Part shown: one piece after another, positions 16,533 to 23,602 of the stretch
Layout: each line of letters begins with the position of its first letter
How positions within the stretch are numbered: position 1 is the stretch's first letter
Origin: a virus
IMG/VR virus record: IMGVR_UViG_3300010885_030375
Coordinates: 1-33,679 of that record
Length of the DNA: 33,679 bases
Strand: one strand, 5' to 3'
The notes under the pieces: model-generated
What the model was told of the DNA's origin: nothing
What the model saw: the letters and a program-made list of their open reading frames with translations, nothing else
The model's database searches: none
Program-made: the position numbers and the translations under genes

Positions 16533-16645
16533 TAAAAATTACTCCAGTTGTTCCACACAATTTTTGCCAGCACCGCCACGCCAAGCCATAAGACAATGAA
16601 CAGCGGCGTTACCATCAAGATTGTCCACACATCAAGTTCTGTCAT
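16532..16645 (-). CDS. 37-aa single-pass membrane protein
   Basis: A very short gene with both ends tied to neighbours: its ATG (16645-16643) overlaps the upstream stop as ATGA, and its TAA overlaps the next ATG as TAATG. The product has an acidic start (MTELDVW), one hydrophobic span of about 23 residues (TILMVTPLFIVLWLGVAVLA) and a short tail with lysine and tryptophans. Topology is probably N-out or N-in single pass. It lacks the features needed to call it a holin. Inner-membrane micro-proteins of this kind in early phage operons often act on host membrane proteins, which is inference here. Confidence 0.6.
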   Translation of the reverse strand: MTELDVWTILMVTPLFIVLWLGVAVLAKIVWNNWSNF

Positions 16646-16998
16646 TTGATCAGCACCGATATTTTCATGTTGTAATACAATTCAGCAGCCTTCTTCCGCA
16701 GGCGATAGGCCGCATCCTTGTCCGTGCCTGATGACTTCAGCTCCTCGATCACCTCTACGCCGTCCTTTTTGTAACGAAAGTCTGCCGTATAGGTGCAGAA
16801 CAGGGCTTCCTTGGCGCCATCCTTGCTTTTCAGAAACACCGGAAACTTAGGCTGTAATTCAAGATCCGATATGATGTTGGCCCGAACCCCGATCTTCAGC
16901 TCGGCGTATCTCGTCATCTCTTTCTTTGATGCAAAGACAATGCCGTCCAAGGTTCGAAGCTCAGGCGCAACAACAGCAAAGCGATTACGCATTGCCAT
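16642..16998 (-). CDS. DUF1064-type nuclease-like protein, 118 aa
   Basis: The pattern matches the phage DUF1064 family: DGIVFASKKEMTRYAELK near residue 18, then ISDLELQPKFPV, then YTADFRYKKDG, then VEVIEELKSSGTDKDAAYRLRKK. D73, E86 and K88 (ELK) give a likely PD-(D/E)XK core, so a DNA endonuclease role, possibly on branched DNA, is reasonable though unproven. ATG at 16998 is chosen; a TTG one codon upstream and an ATG two codons downstream are also possible. It overlaps the upstream gene by 14 bases and the 37-aa membrane gene by four. Confidence 0.8.
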   Translation of the reverse strand: MAMRNRFAVVAPELRTLDGIVFASKKEMTRYAELKIGVRANIISDLELQPKFPVFLKSKDGAKEALFCTYTADFRYKKDGVEVIEELKSSGTDKDAAYRLRKKAAELYYNMKISVLIK

Positions 16999-17206
16999 CA
17001 ACTGCCATTGCCGAAAGGATCAGCCGCTTTTCATAGTCCACAAGATTGTCAAACACATGCGGCGCAAGGGCGACAGTTTCGTTCAGCCAGATATGAGTGC
17101 CATCGAATGAGGCATAAACCCCATCGCCCAAGTATGCGTCAAATTTTTTCATATCGTCCATTTCTCTCTCCTTCGCGGATTTCCGTTTGCTCTTAAATCC
17201 GGTCAT
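16985..17206 (-). CDS. hypothetical protein, 73 aa
   Basis: ATG at 17206 overlaps the upstream stop as ATGA. A basic N-terminal segment (KSKRKSAKERE) is followed by a beta-rich domain (FDAYLGDGVYASFDGTHIWLNET) and a C-terminal helix (VFDNLVDYEKRLILSAM). The middle resembles small phage proteins described only as hypothetical; I cannot name a function. It lies second in the leftward operon read from the 17550-17578 promoter. Confidence 0.65.
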   Translation of the reverse strand: MTGFKSKRKSAKEREMDDMKKFDAYLGDGVYASFDGTHIWLNETVALAPHVFDNLVDYEKRLILSAMAVDGNA

Positions 17207-17508
17207 GCTGGTATCTCGATCTCTTCAGGGTCAATCGGGCGTGGCATCCATTTAATCGGCTTCATGTCGCTCAGGATCTTGTCCACTTCACCCCAGCTCA
17301 ACTGCCATGCACCTTCTTCTTCGTCATACCATCCCTCTTGAATGGACCCCGAAAATCTGGTCAACCTAAAGAACAGCAGGATCTCTGTTCCATCTTTCGG
17401 AGCGGTGTCCATAGGACGCCATACCATTTCGAGAGCTTCCCACGCCTCTCTGTGAAGCGAGTCACCATCGAACGAATGGGCGGACTTCAGTCTGTCAATC
17501 AAATTCAT
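17203..17508 (-). CDS. DUF551-like phage protein, 101 aa
   Basis: ATG at 17508 lies behind a strong GGAGGAAA site, so the longer frame extending toward 17736, which runs through the promoter and the opposite gene, is rejected. The core shows the DUF551 pattern: WRPMDTAPKDGTEILLFF, then a GWYDEEEGAWQLSW stretch, then IKWMPRPIDPEE near the C-terminus. DUF551 proteins are common in phages and prophages, small and beta-rich, with no established biochemical role. As first gene of the leftward operon it should be among the earliest products of this block. Confidence 0.8.
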   Translation of the reverse strand: MNLIDRLKSAHSFDGDSLHREAWEALEMVWRPMDTAPKDGTEILLFFRLTRFSGSIQEGWYDEEEGAWQLSWGEVDKILSDMKPIKWMPRPIDPEEIEIPA

Positions 17509-17535
17509 TTTTTTTCCTCCATCACGAAAAGGGAC

Positions 17536-17564
17536 TTGATTTAAGATTTTAAATAGCATAAATA
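17536..17564 (+). promoter_or_regulatory. rightward sigma70-like promoter for the recombination/replication operon
   Basis: TTGATT (17536-17541), 17 bases, then TAAATA (17559-17564). It faces right and overlaps the leftward promoter, so the two could compete or be co-regulated. Transcription would begin near 17571, about 40 bases before the ATG at 17611. The -10 match is weak. Confidence 0.4.
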
Positions 17565-17578
17565 AAAAAACATCGCAA
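17550..17578 (-). promoter_or_regulatory. leftward sigma70-like promoter for the 17508-14618 operon
   Basis: On the minus strand TTGCGA (17578-17573), 17 bases, then TATTTA (17555-17550), in a strongly AT-rich intergenic region between two divergent first genes. Transcription would start near 17543, about 35 bases before the ATG at 17508. Predicted from sequence only. Confidence 0.45.
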
Positions 17579-17610
17579 CCCCGCGATATGAAATAAATCG
17601 GAGAAACCAC

Positions 17611-17826
17611 ATGGCTACTACCCAATTTATGAATGTTAAAGATGTTAGCGTAGAATTGCATGAGATGCCCAATCTTGGACGCACAGCCCTTCACATCCTG
17701 ATCGACACCATTCCCCACGCTGGCGTGACGATGCACGAAGAGGTTGTGATTATGTGGAATGGACCCAAAGAAACACTGCTTGAAAAGCTCGGCATGGACG
17801 CCTCACGGGTGAGCCGTGACGGGTGA
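17611..17826 (+). CDS. hypothetical early protein, 71 aa
   Basis: First gene of the rightward early block, with the leader GGAGAAACCAC directly before the ATG. The protein is a small mixed alpha/beta domain: a beta start (VSVELHEMPNL), hydrophobic strands (ALHILIDTI, VVIMWNG) and a terminal helix (KETLLEKLGMDASRV). No family recognised. Being first in an early operon it may act on the host, but no motif shows how. Confidence 0.7.
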   Translation: MATTQFMNVKDVSVELHEMPNLGRTALHILIDTIPHAGVTMHEEVVIMWNGPKETLLEKLGMDASRVSRDG

Positions 17827-17914
17827 CTTCATCCTTGGGTTCGTCGGCGGGTTCTTCACGGGGCCAGCCCTTTATATCATTTACCTTGTATATGAAGCAC
17901 ATTTTGGAGAGTGA
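17816..17914 (+). CDS. 32-aa membrane micro-protein candidate (GTG start)
   Basis: Between the 71-aa gene and the YqaJ nuclease an open frame from a GTG at 17816 encodes one hydrophobic span (FILGFVGGFFTGPALYIIYL) with acidic ends. Its stop at 17912-17914 lies one base before the YqaJ ATG, and it fills the gap between the two genes. The glycine-rich hydrophobic composition is unlikely as random out-of-frame sequence. The ribosome-binding site is weak and the start is GTG, so existence is uncertain; an alternative is that the region is only the nuclease gene's leader. Confidence 0.45.
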   Translation: MTGDFILGFVGGFFTGPALYIIYLVYEAHFGE

Positions 17915-17915
17915 C

Positions 17916-18707
17916 ATGCAACTTGGTCTAACAAAGGAACAGCAAGAGTTCCGTATGAATGTGATTGGCGGATCAGAGGCCAACATCTTGATGGGCGGTG
18001 ATGATGTTAAAGTCCTCCATCTCTGGCGGCAAAAGATTGGCGAAGTGCCAGCAGATGATCTTAGCGATGTCCTGCCTGTGCAGATGGGCCTGTTTACTGA
18101 GCCTCTCAACCGCCATTGGTATGAGAAGCAAACGGGACATAAGCTAACAAGCATCAACGAAACCCGCATCTCCATCGACCACCCATTCATGGGATGCACA
18201 CTTGATGGCATCACCTATGGTGGCAAGGCGGTGTGGGACGCAAAGCATGTGTCGGCTTTTGCCAAGTCAGAGGAAGTGGCTGGTCGATATAAACCACAGA
18301 TGACACACAACATGATCTGTTGCGGTTTGAAGCAGTCTGTCCTGTCGATATTCTATGGCAACCATAAGTGGGAAGAGATAGATATAGACTGGGATCAAGA
18401 ATACGCAGATCTCCTTCTTGCGGTCGAGGAAGAATTCTGGCGGTGTGTGCAGCAGAAGATCATGCCCGTGATTGTCGCCCCAACATATACAGGCCCAGTC
18501 ACCAAGACCGTCGATATGACAGGCAACAACGCATGGGCAAATGCCGCAGATGAATTCCTAAAGACCCAGCCTCAAGCCAAGAAGCATGATGCGTCAAAGA
18601 AGGTGATTAAGGAATTGATCGCAGTTGATGTGAAAGAGGCTTATGGCCACGGGATCGTCGCATCGAAGAGCGCAACAGGCGCAGTAACAATCAAAGGTGC
18701 AAAATGA
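17916..18707 (+). CDS. YqaJ-type viral recombinase nuclease (lambda exonuclease-like), 263 aa
   Basis: ATG at 17916 behind TTTGGAGAG is preferred to the upstream GTG at 17823, which would read through the preceding micro-protein in another frame. Motifs of the YqaJ/lambda-exonuclease PD-(D/E)XK family are visible: GGSEAN at 18-23, E62 in QMGLFTEPLNRHWYE, D97 in FMGCTLDG, and D108-A-K110 in AVWDAKH, followed by a KPQMTHNM helix. These enzymes resect one strand of a double-strand end to leave 3' tails for an annealing protein. The next gene, overlapping by four bases, is an ERF annealing protein, so the two form a phage recombination pair. Confidence 0.9.
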   Translation: MQLGLTKEQQEFRMNVIGGSEANILMGGDDVKVLHLWRQKIGEVPADDLSDVLPVQMGLFTEPLNRHWYEKQTGHKLTSINETRISIDHPFMGCTLDGITYGGKAVWDAKHVSAFAKSEEVAGRYKPQMTHNMICCGLKQSVLSIFYGNHKWEEIDIDWDQEYADLLLAVEEEFWRCVQQKIMPVIVAPTYTGPVTKTVDMTGNNAWANAADEFLKTQPQAKKHDASKKVIKELIAVDVKEAYGHGIVASKSATGAVTIKGAK

Positions 18708-19369
18708 ATACGTCAGAAACAATCAACGAGATCGCTGCCGCTCTGTCGAAGGCGCAAGGCGAAGTAAAAAACCCATTGTTCAATCGGGTAAACCCACACT
18801 TCAAATCCAAGTATGCCGACCTTGGCGAAGTGCTGAGTGTGGTGCGCCCGTCCCTGTCAAAGCATGGCATTGCGCTTATGCAGATGACAGGTTTTGGAGA
18901 CAACGGAATTGTCCTACACACTCGCTTGACACATTCCAGCGGCCAATGGATTGAAAGCACATACCCCGTTAGCAATCTTGGAACCCATCAAGCAATGGGC
19001 GCAGCCTTGACCTATGCCAAGCGGCAAGCTCTGTCTGCCATTGTTGGTGTGGCTGGTGAAGATGATACCGATGGCGAGGATGCCAAGGAATCGGTCGAAG
19101 GTGTAAAGCCACAGGCAAAGAAGCCAGTCAACAAAGCTCCGCAAGCGTTGACGCCCGACAAAAGCGCAGCGGCTCTTGCTGACATGATGGCTGATCTGAT
19201 CACTGTCGATAGCAAGATCGGCTTGCAACAATGGGCATCGAAGTGGCGGGAGATCAAAGCAACTTTGACACCGACCGACTCTGGCCTGATCACCGAGGCT
19301 TTCTACAAAGTCCAAGCTGAGATCAACGATGCCGTGAATTCGGCTGCACTTGAGGGGAGTGCTGCCTGA
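18704..19369 (+). CDS. ERF-family single-strand annealing protein, 221 aa
   Basis: The start overlaps the nuclease stop as ATGA. The N-terminal 120 residues match the ERF family: INEIAAALSKAQGEVKNP, then NPHFKSKYADLGEVLSVVRPSLSKHGIAL, then GTHQAMGAALTYAKRQALSAIVGV, ending in an acidic EDDTDGEDA. ERF proteins form rings and anneal complementary single strands, working with a 5' exonuclease. The C-terminal 90 residues are a basic, alanine-rich linker and a helical tail. Together with the upstream YqaJ nuclease this supplies RecA-independent recombination or concatemer formation. Confidence 0.92.
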   Translation: MNTSETINEIAAALSKAQGEVKNPLFNRVNPHFKSKYADLGEVLSVVRPSLSKHGIALMQMTGFGDNGIVLHTRLTHSSGQWIESTYPVSNLGTHQAMGAALTYAKRQALSAIVGVAGEDDTDGEDAKESVEGVKPQAKKPVNKAPQALTPDKSAAALADMMADLITVDSKIGLQQWASKWREIKATLTPTDSGLITEAFYKVQAEINDAVNSAALEGSAA

Positions 19370-19914
19370 TGAGCGGGGGCGAGATGGTAATGAGACGAAG
19401 TGGGGACAGGCTTTTGCCAGTCACAGAGCGGGATCGTGAAATCTTGCTTGAGATACCAGATGGCATTGACCTGTTTGTCAAAGCATCTCGCCCCCGAAGC
19501 CCCCGACAACACAGATTGTTCATGGCCCTGTTGCAGCTGGTGGTCGATAACCATCCGCACTACACAAGGCCAGAGCAGCTTCTCGAATGGCTGAAAGTCA
19601 GGCTTGGCTATGTTGATGAGACCGTCTGGCATGACGGGAAGGTCTGGTTCAAGACACAATCAATTAGTTTTGCCTCGATGGGTCAGGACAAGTTCAGACA
19701 GTTCTTCACTCTTTCAGTCGATGCGATCACACAGGAAGTCATTCCCGAATTGGATATGGACGCCCTATTGGACCAAGTGTCCGAGATGATGGGCGAGAAT
19801 GTGAGGAAGTATGTTAATGCAAATTCCGTGGACGCAAGCAGAGATCGACAAGGCAGTCGCATTGGTGAAGGCGGGGTCAACCGCAGCACAGATAGCGGCG
19901 GCTCTGGAAAATAG
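19369..19914 (+). CDS. DUF1367-like phage protein, 181 aa
   Basis: TGATG overlap with the ERF stop sets the start. The beginning (GDRLLPVTERDREILLEIP, then RSPRQHRLFMALLQLVVDN) and a later WLKVRLGY match the DUF1367 pattern found in recombination clusters of lambdoid and other phages. The conserved RSxRQHRLF stretch is basic and could bind nucleic acid. Its biochemical role is unknown, but a link with NinB-like recombination functions is often assumed from position. The last 33 codons are overlapped out of frame by the GcrA-like gene. Confidence 0.75.
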   Translation: MSGGEMVMRRSGDRLLPVTERDREILLEIPDGIDLFVKASRPRSPRQHRLFMALLQLVVDNHPHYTRPEQLLEWLKVRLGYVDETVWHDGKVWFKTQSISFASMGQDKFRQFFTLSVDAITQEVIPELDMDALLDQVSEMMGENVRKYVNANSVDASRDRQGSRIGEGGVNRSTDSGGSGK

Positions 19915-20320
19915 GACGCGCAACGCCGTGATCGGGTTGCTTCATCGGAGAAAAGTGCAGATGTCTATCATGCGCCCGAAGCCCTACCCAACCAAGACGC
20001 CGCCAAAGCCGAGGAAGCCTTCACCTCCGCAATTACCTCAAACCACAAAAACCTATGAAAGCTTTGATGAAAAGAGTTTTATCCCGACGAAGGTCGAGGG
20101 CGTCCCGTATGGGAAGATCCACATCCTCGATGCACACAGAAGCCAGTGCCGTTGGATCGAGGGCGACAGAAGTTTTTACATTTGCGGAGAGCCAACAGTC
20201 AACCAAACCAGCTGGTGTGGATGCCATTACAAAAGAGTTTTCACACCATCAGCAGTGGCGAAAGCACTTTCTATCGCAGCTAAGGAAAAGAAAATCGCTG
20301 AAAGATGGAACCGCTTCTAA
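19817..20320 (+). CDS. GcrA-like cell-cycle transcription regulator, 167 aa
   Basis: The N-terminus matches the GcrA DNA-binding helix-turn-helix: W5-T, ALVKAGSTAAQIAAAL, then TRNAVIGLLHRR (34-45), very close to the TRNAVIGKVHR signature of the family. A proline/lysine-rich linker follows (53-75). The C-terminal domain has the other GcrA hallmark: CRWIEGD (111-117), FYICG with C123, and C134/C136/H137. In Caulobacter GcrA binds sigma70 and acts at promoters bearing CcrM-methylated GANTC sites. A phage copy could redirect host sigma70 or time expression to the cell cycle; this is inference. ATG 19817 fits GAGGAA at 19803-19808 better than ATG 19811. It overlaps the upstream gene by 98 bases. 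Confidence 0.88.
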   Translation: MQIPWTQAEIDKAVALVKAGSTAAQIAAALENRTRNAVIGLLHRRKVQMSIMRPKPYPTKTPPKPRKPSPPQLPQTTKTYESFDEKSFIPTKVEGVPYGKIHILDAHRSQCRWIEGDRSFYICGEPTVNQTSWCGCHYKRVFTPSAVAKALSIAAKEKKIAERWNRF

Positions 20321-20342
20321 CAACCAACCAAAGGAAACCACA

Positions 20343-20654
20343 ATGAAAACTTTCGATCTTGAAACTATCGCCTATATCTTTGGCTATGCAGCTGAAGCCA
20401 TGTTTATGATGGCGGCTCTTGAGAAGGCTGCATCAATCAAGCCATCAAAGAAAGCCAAACCAACTTCCGAGAAAATGTGCAAAAATGGGGGCCGACCAAA
20501 AGGCGCGAAGAATTGGACGCAGGCCGAGACGGATACTGTCTTGAAGATGCACAATGATCTTCATAATATCCCTGACATATCGATGGCTGTGGGTCGCAAT
20601 AATCGGTCCGTTCGTTCCAAACTTGGCAAATTGCTTAGGGCTGGTGCGGCTTAA
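20343..20654 (+). CDS. SANT/Myb-like or GcrA-like DNA-binding protein, 103 aa
   Basis: ATG at 20343 has the leader AAAGGAAACCACA; an in-frame start at 20055 would overlap the GcrA-like gene and is rejected. Residues 1-35 are hydrophobic and helical (YIFGYAAEAMFMMAALEKA). Residues 49-99 form a helix-turn-helix domain: GGRPKGAKNWTQAETDTVLKM, then DISMAVGRNNRSVRSKLGKLL. The W-T-x-x-E start and R-S-V-R-S-K-L recognition helix resemble Myb/SANT-type and GcrA-type DNA-binding folds. It lies right after the GcrA-like gene, so the two may be related or cooperate. Its stop overlaps the next ATG by one base. Confidence 0.7.
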   Translation: MKTFDLETIAYIFGYAAEAMFMMAALEKAASIKPSKKAKPTSEKMCKNGGRPKGAKNWTQAETDTVLKMHNDLHNIPDISMAVGRNNRSVRSKLGKLLRAGAA

Positions 20655-21088
20655 TGGCTCGGATACGAACCATCAAGCCCGACTATTGGACGAGCAATCA
20701 GGTGATGGACTGCTCGCCTCTTACCCGTCTCTTGTTCATCGGAATATGGAATTTCTGCGATGACAAAGGGCGGATGACCGTCACCCCCAAAAAACTGAAG
20801 GCTCTCATTTTCCCTAGCGATGTGATGGCCCTTGGTGACATTCGTCGAATGATCGACGAGTTATCGGACACTAATCTTGTCACCCTGTATACCATTGAAG
20901 ATGTTGAATATTTACAGGTTAACGGGTGGTATCATCAGAAGATTGATCGACCCAATATCTCCCGCCTTCCAAACCCTGACGGAACGCTCGACGATCATTC
21001 GACGAAAGGTAGCGAGCAATCACCCCCGGAAGGGAAGGGAAGGGAAGGGAAGGTAGTAAGTAAGGACCATCAAAGGGAAGAATCTTAG
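20654..21088 (+). CDS. replication-initiation-like winged-helix protein, 144 aa
   Basis: Begins MARIRTIKPDYWTS, then LTRLLFIGIWNFCDDKGRM, then FPSDVMALGDIRRMIDELSDTNLV and YLQVNGWYHQKIDRP. This is the usual N-terminal winged-helix domain of phage replication proteins (DnaT/DnaD/lambda-O-like). The family brings a helicase to the origin; here the partner helicase and primase genes follow directly. The protein is short, with no clear C-terminal helicase-binding domain: its last 35 residues are a Glu/Lys/Gly tail encoded partly by a GGGAA repeat. An origin may lie in or near the gene, as in lambda O, but no iterons are evident. Confidence 0.75.
   Translation: MARIRTIKPDYWTSNQVMDCSPLTRLLFIGIWNFCDDKGRMTVTPKKLKALIFPSDVMALGDIRRMIDELSDTNLVTLYTIEDVEYLQVNGWYHQKIDRPNISRLPNPDGTLDDHSTKGSEQSPPEGKGREGKVVSKDHQREES
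21032..21049 (+). repeat. pentanucleotide repeat with G-quadruplex potential
   Basis: Four GGG runs at 21032-21034, 21037-21039, 21042-21044 and 21047-21049, each separated by AA, form a canonical intramolecular quadruplex motif. It is part of a GGGAA tandem repeat near the end of the replication-initiation-like gene, about 65 bases before the helicase start. Simple repeats of this kind are prone to copy-number slippage, which would shift the frame of the last codons. Confidence 0.8.
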
Positions 21089-21113
21089 TTAGTAGAGAGA
21101 GTAGGAAAACCAC

Positions 21114-22619
21114 ATGGCGTATCATGAGCTACGGGACTACCAAGAGGCAGGGATAGCAAATCTGCGGACTGCTCTTGCTGAAGGCCATAGTCGGATCATG
21201 TTTCAGTTGCCGACGGGTGCTGGCAAGACAGCGACAGCGGCATCCATCATTCGATCAGCTATCGGCAAGGGCAAGACCGTGATCTTTACGGTTCCCGCAC
21301 TAAGCCTGATTAACCAAACTATCGAGAGCTTTCGCGGTGATGATATTTACGACATCGGTGTGATGCAGGGCAATCATGAGATGACTGACGGTGACCAGCC
21401 TGTGCAGATTTGCTCGGTGCAGACGCTAACACGCAGAAAGATACCCAAGGCTGATCTTGTGATCGTTGACGAAGCTCATGTCGTGTTCAAGCTATACGAG
21501 CAATGGTTTAACGATCCTGAGTGGGCAAATGTCCCCATCATTGGCCTAAGCGCAACACCGTGGACCAAGGGATTGGGCAAACTGTATTCTAAGCTGGTGA
21601 TCGGCACGACCACGCAGGAGTTGATCGACAAGGAGATCCTGTCACCGTTTCGTGCGTTTGCCCCATCTCACGTTGACTTGAGCAATGTCAAAACTGTTGC
21701 TGGTGATTACGATCTTGAAGAACTTGGCAATGCGATGGACAAGCCTAAGCTGGTTGCCGATATTGTCGAGACATGGATAACCAAGGCAGAATACCGCCCG
21801 ACGCTGGTCTATGCGGTCAATCGCGCCCATGCTGCAAACATTGCGGATGCGTTTAACAAGGCTGGCATACCCTGTGGATACATGGATGGAACCACACCCA
21901 TCGAAGATCGGGACGCCATGTGTGATCGGTTCAGGCGCGGTGAACTGCGGATCATTGCCAATGTCGGTGTGCTGACCACTGGGGTTGATCTGCCGTTCGT
22001 TGCCTGTCTGGTGCTGGCGCGACCGACGAAGAGCGAGATGCTCTATGTGCAGATCATGGGCCGAGGCTTGCGCAGGGCAGAAGGCAAGACCGATTGCATG
22101 ATCCTTGATCATTCCGATACGACCCTGCGTCTGGGTTTCGTGACTGACATCCATCACACCAAGCTGAACAATGGCAAGAAGGATGAGGCCAGCAAGGGCA
22201 AGGAACGCGATGAACCATTGCCGAAGGAATGTCCTAGCTGCACATTCCTGAAGATGGCTAAGTTGAAGGCTTGCCCAAACTGCGGGTTTGAACCGAAAGC
22301 CCCATCAAATGTGTTCAACGTCGAGGGAACTCTTGCCGAAGTGAATGGCAAGGGGAAGAAAAAAACCTACGAAGGCACACTCACCCCGCACGATGAGCAG
22401 GAAAAGTATTACCGCGAGTTAAAGGGCATCGCCAAAAAGAAGGGATACAAAAGCGGCTGGGCATACCATCAATTCAAAGATCGGTTTAAGATTTCTCCCA
22501 GCGATCATTTTATCCAGACCCCGTTGGAACCATCGTTGCAGACGATCAATTACGTCAAACATGCGTGGATCAAGCGCAGCAAGGCTCAAGCAAAGGCAGC
22601 GGGCGCATGGGGACGGTAG
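21114..22619 (+). CDS. superfamily 2 DNA helicase, RadD/UvsW-like, 501 aa
   Basis: Leader GTAGGAAAACCAC precedes the ATG. A Q-motif-like start (LRDYQEAGIANL) leads to Walker A PTGAGKT at 33-39, DEAH at 119-122, a SATPWTKG motif III, and QIMGRGLRRAEGKT as motif VI at about 313-326. A C-terminal zinc ribbon has CPSC (373-376) and CPNC (387-390). This combination, SF2 helicase plus paired CPxC, recalls RadD (YejH), and the organisation also resembles phage UvsW-type branch-migration helicases. ATP-driven unwinding at forks or recombination junctions is expected. The primase gene overlaps its end by 13 bases. Confidence 0.92.
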   Translation: MAYHELRDYQEAGIANLRTALAEGHSRIMFQLPTGAGKTATAASIIRSAIGKGKTVIFTVPALSLINQTIESFRGDDIYDIGVMQGNHEMTDGDQPVQICSVQTLTRRKIPKADLVIVDEAHVVFKLYEQWFNDPEWANVPIIGLSATPWTKGLGKLYSKLVIGTTTQELIDKEILSPFRAFAPSHVDLSNVKTVAGDYDLEELGNAMDKPKLVADIVETWITKAEYRPTLVYAVNRAHAANIADAFNKAGIPCGYMDGTTPIEDRDAMCDRFRRGELRIIANVGVLTTGVDLPFVACLVLARPTKSEMLYVQIMGRGLRRAEGKTDCMILDHSDTTLRLGFVTDIHHTKLNNGKKDEASKGKERDEPLPKECPSCTFLKMAKLKACPNCGFEPKAPSNVFNVEGTLAEVNGKGKKKTYEGTLTPHDEQEKYYRELKGIAKKKGYKSGWAYHQFKDRFKISPSDHFIQTPLEPSLQTINYVKHAWIKRSKAQAKAAGAWGR

Positions 22620-23590
22620 AAGCAGCGCAGGGGAAGTGGCTCGGCCTTCTCACCCACTTTGGCATCGACAGCAAATACCTGATCAAGCGGCATGGGCCAT
22701 GCCCAATGTGCGGAGGCAAGGATCGGTTTTTATGGGACAACAAACACAATCTTGGAACATTCCTTTGCAATCATTGCGGAGCTGGCACAGGCTTCACCCT
22801 GCTATGCAAGTTCAAAGGATGGACAATGGCCGAAGCCATGAAGCACGTTGAAAAGATCGTCGGAGGAATTGATAGGAAGATGATCGACCACAAAGAACCA
22901 TCAGACCAGCAGCGCAGAGAGGCCATGAATAAGACATGGACGGGCGCACAGGCCGTTCAAGATGGCGATCCAGTATCAGCCTACCTGAAAGCAAGAACAG
23001 GCCGCCATTGGGCTTCTAATGCGATCCGATACCATGCCCAGCTATGGCATCCAGAAGAGAAGCGCAGTCTTGCGGGTATGGTCGCCAAGGTGACTGACCC
23101 AGACAACAGGCCAGTGTCGATCCATCGAACCTATCTTGAACCCGACGGGACCAAGGCCAAGGTGGCAAAAGGCAAGATGGTGATGAGCAGCACGATCCCA
23201 GATGGATCAGCGATCAGGCTCATGCCTTACACCGAGACATTGGGGGTCACAGAGGGGATCGAGACGGCATTTTCGGCAAGCGCGATCTTTGATGTGCCTG
23301 TTTGGGCGACAATCTCGGCTTCGATCATGGTCAAATGGAAGCCGCCAGCACCCATTCGGCATGTGATAATCTTTGGTGACAATGATCAAAACTTCGTTGG
23401 GCAGCTATCCGCATACCGCTTGGCCTATACTCTGGCGCGGGAACACCCCAAGGAATTTTCGATCACAGTCTGCATCCCCAGCGTAGGTGGTGCAGATTGG
23501 AATGATGTGCTTGGCTTAAACGGCCTCGACATGGCTCGTAAAGAGGCATATATTGCACACCCAAGAGCATTTCGCATCGCTCCGGCTTGA
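22607..23590 (+). CDS. DNA primase with zinc ribbon and Toprim domain, 327 aa
   Basis: An N-terminal zinc ribbon has C32/C35 (CPMC, followed by GGKDRFLW) and C54/C57 (CNHC, followed by GAGTGFTLL), the usual DNA-recognition element of bacterial and T7-like primases. A Toprim catalytic domain has TEGIETAFSA with the catalytic glutamate at 216 and FGDND at 256-260. No helicase motif follows, so this is a stand-alone primase that would work with the RadD-like helicase upstream or with host DnaB. ATG 22607 is preferred; a GTG at 22565 would lengthen the overlap with the helicase. A terminator follows the stop by about a dozen bases. Confidence 0.92.
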   Translation: MGTVEAAQGKWLGLLTHFGIDSKYLIKRHGPCPMCGGKDRFLWDNKHNLGTFLCNHCGAGTGFTLLCKFKGWTMAEAMKHVEKIVGGIDRKMIDHKEPSDQQRREAMNKTWTGAQAVQDGDPVSAYLKARTGRHWASNAIRYHAQLWHPEEKRSLAGMVAKVTDPDNRPVSIHRTYLEPDGTKAKVAKGKMVMSSTIPDGSAIRLMPYTETLGVTEGIETAFSASAIFDVPVWATISASIMVKWKPPAPIRHVIIFGDNDQNFVGQLSAYRLAYTLAREHPKEFSITVCIPSVGGADWNDVLGLNGLDMARKEAYIAHPRAFRIAPA

Positions 23591-23602
23591 TGTGGAAAGC
23601 AA

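Noticed and set aside
20055-20342. Upstream extension of the SANT-like gene
   Set aside because: It would overlap the GcrA-like gene by 266 bases in another frame, while a leader AAAGGAAACCACA sits exactly before 20343.
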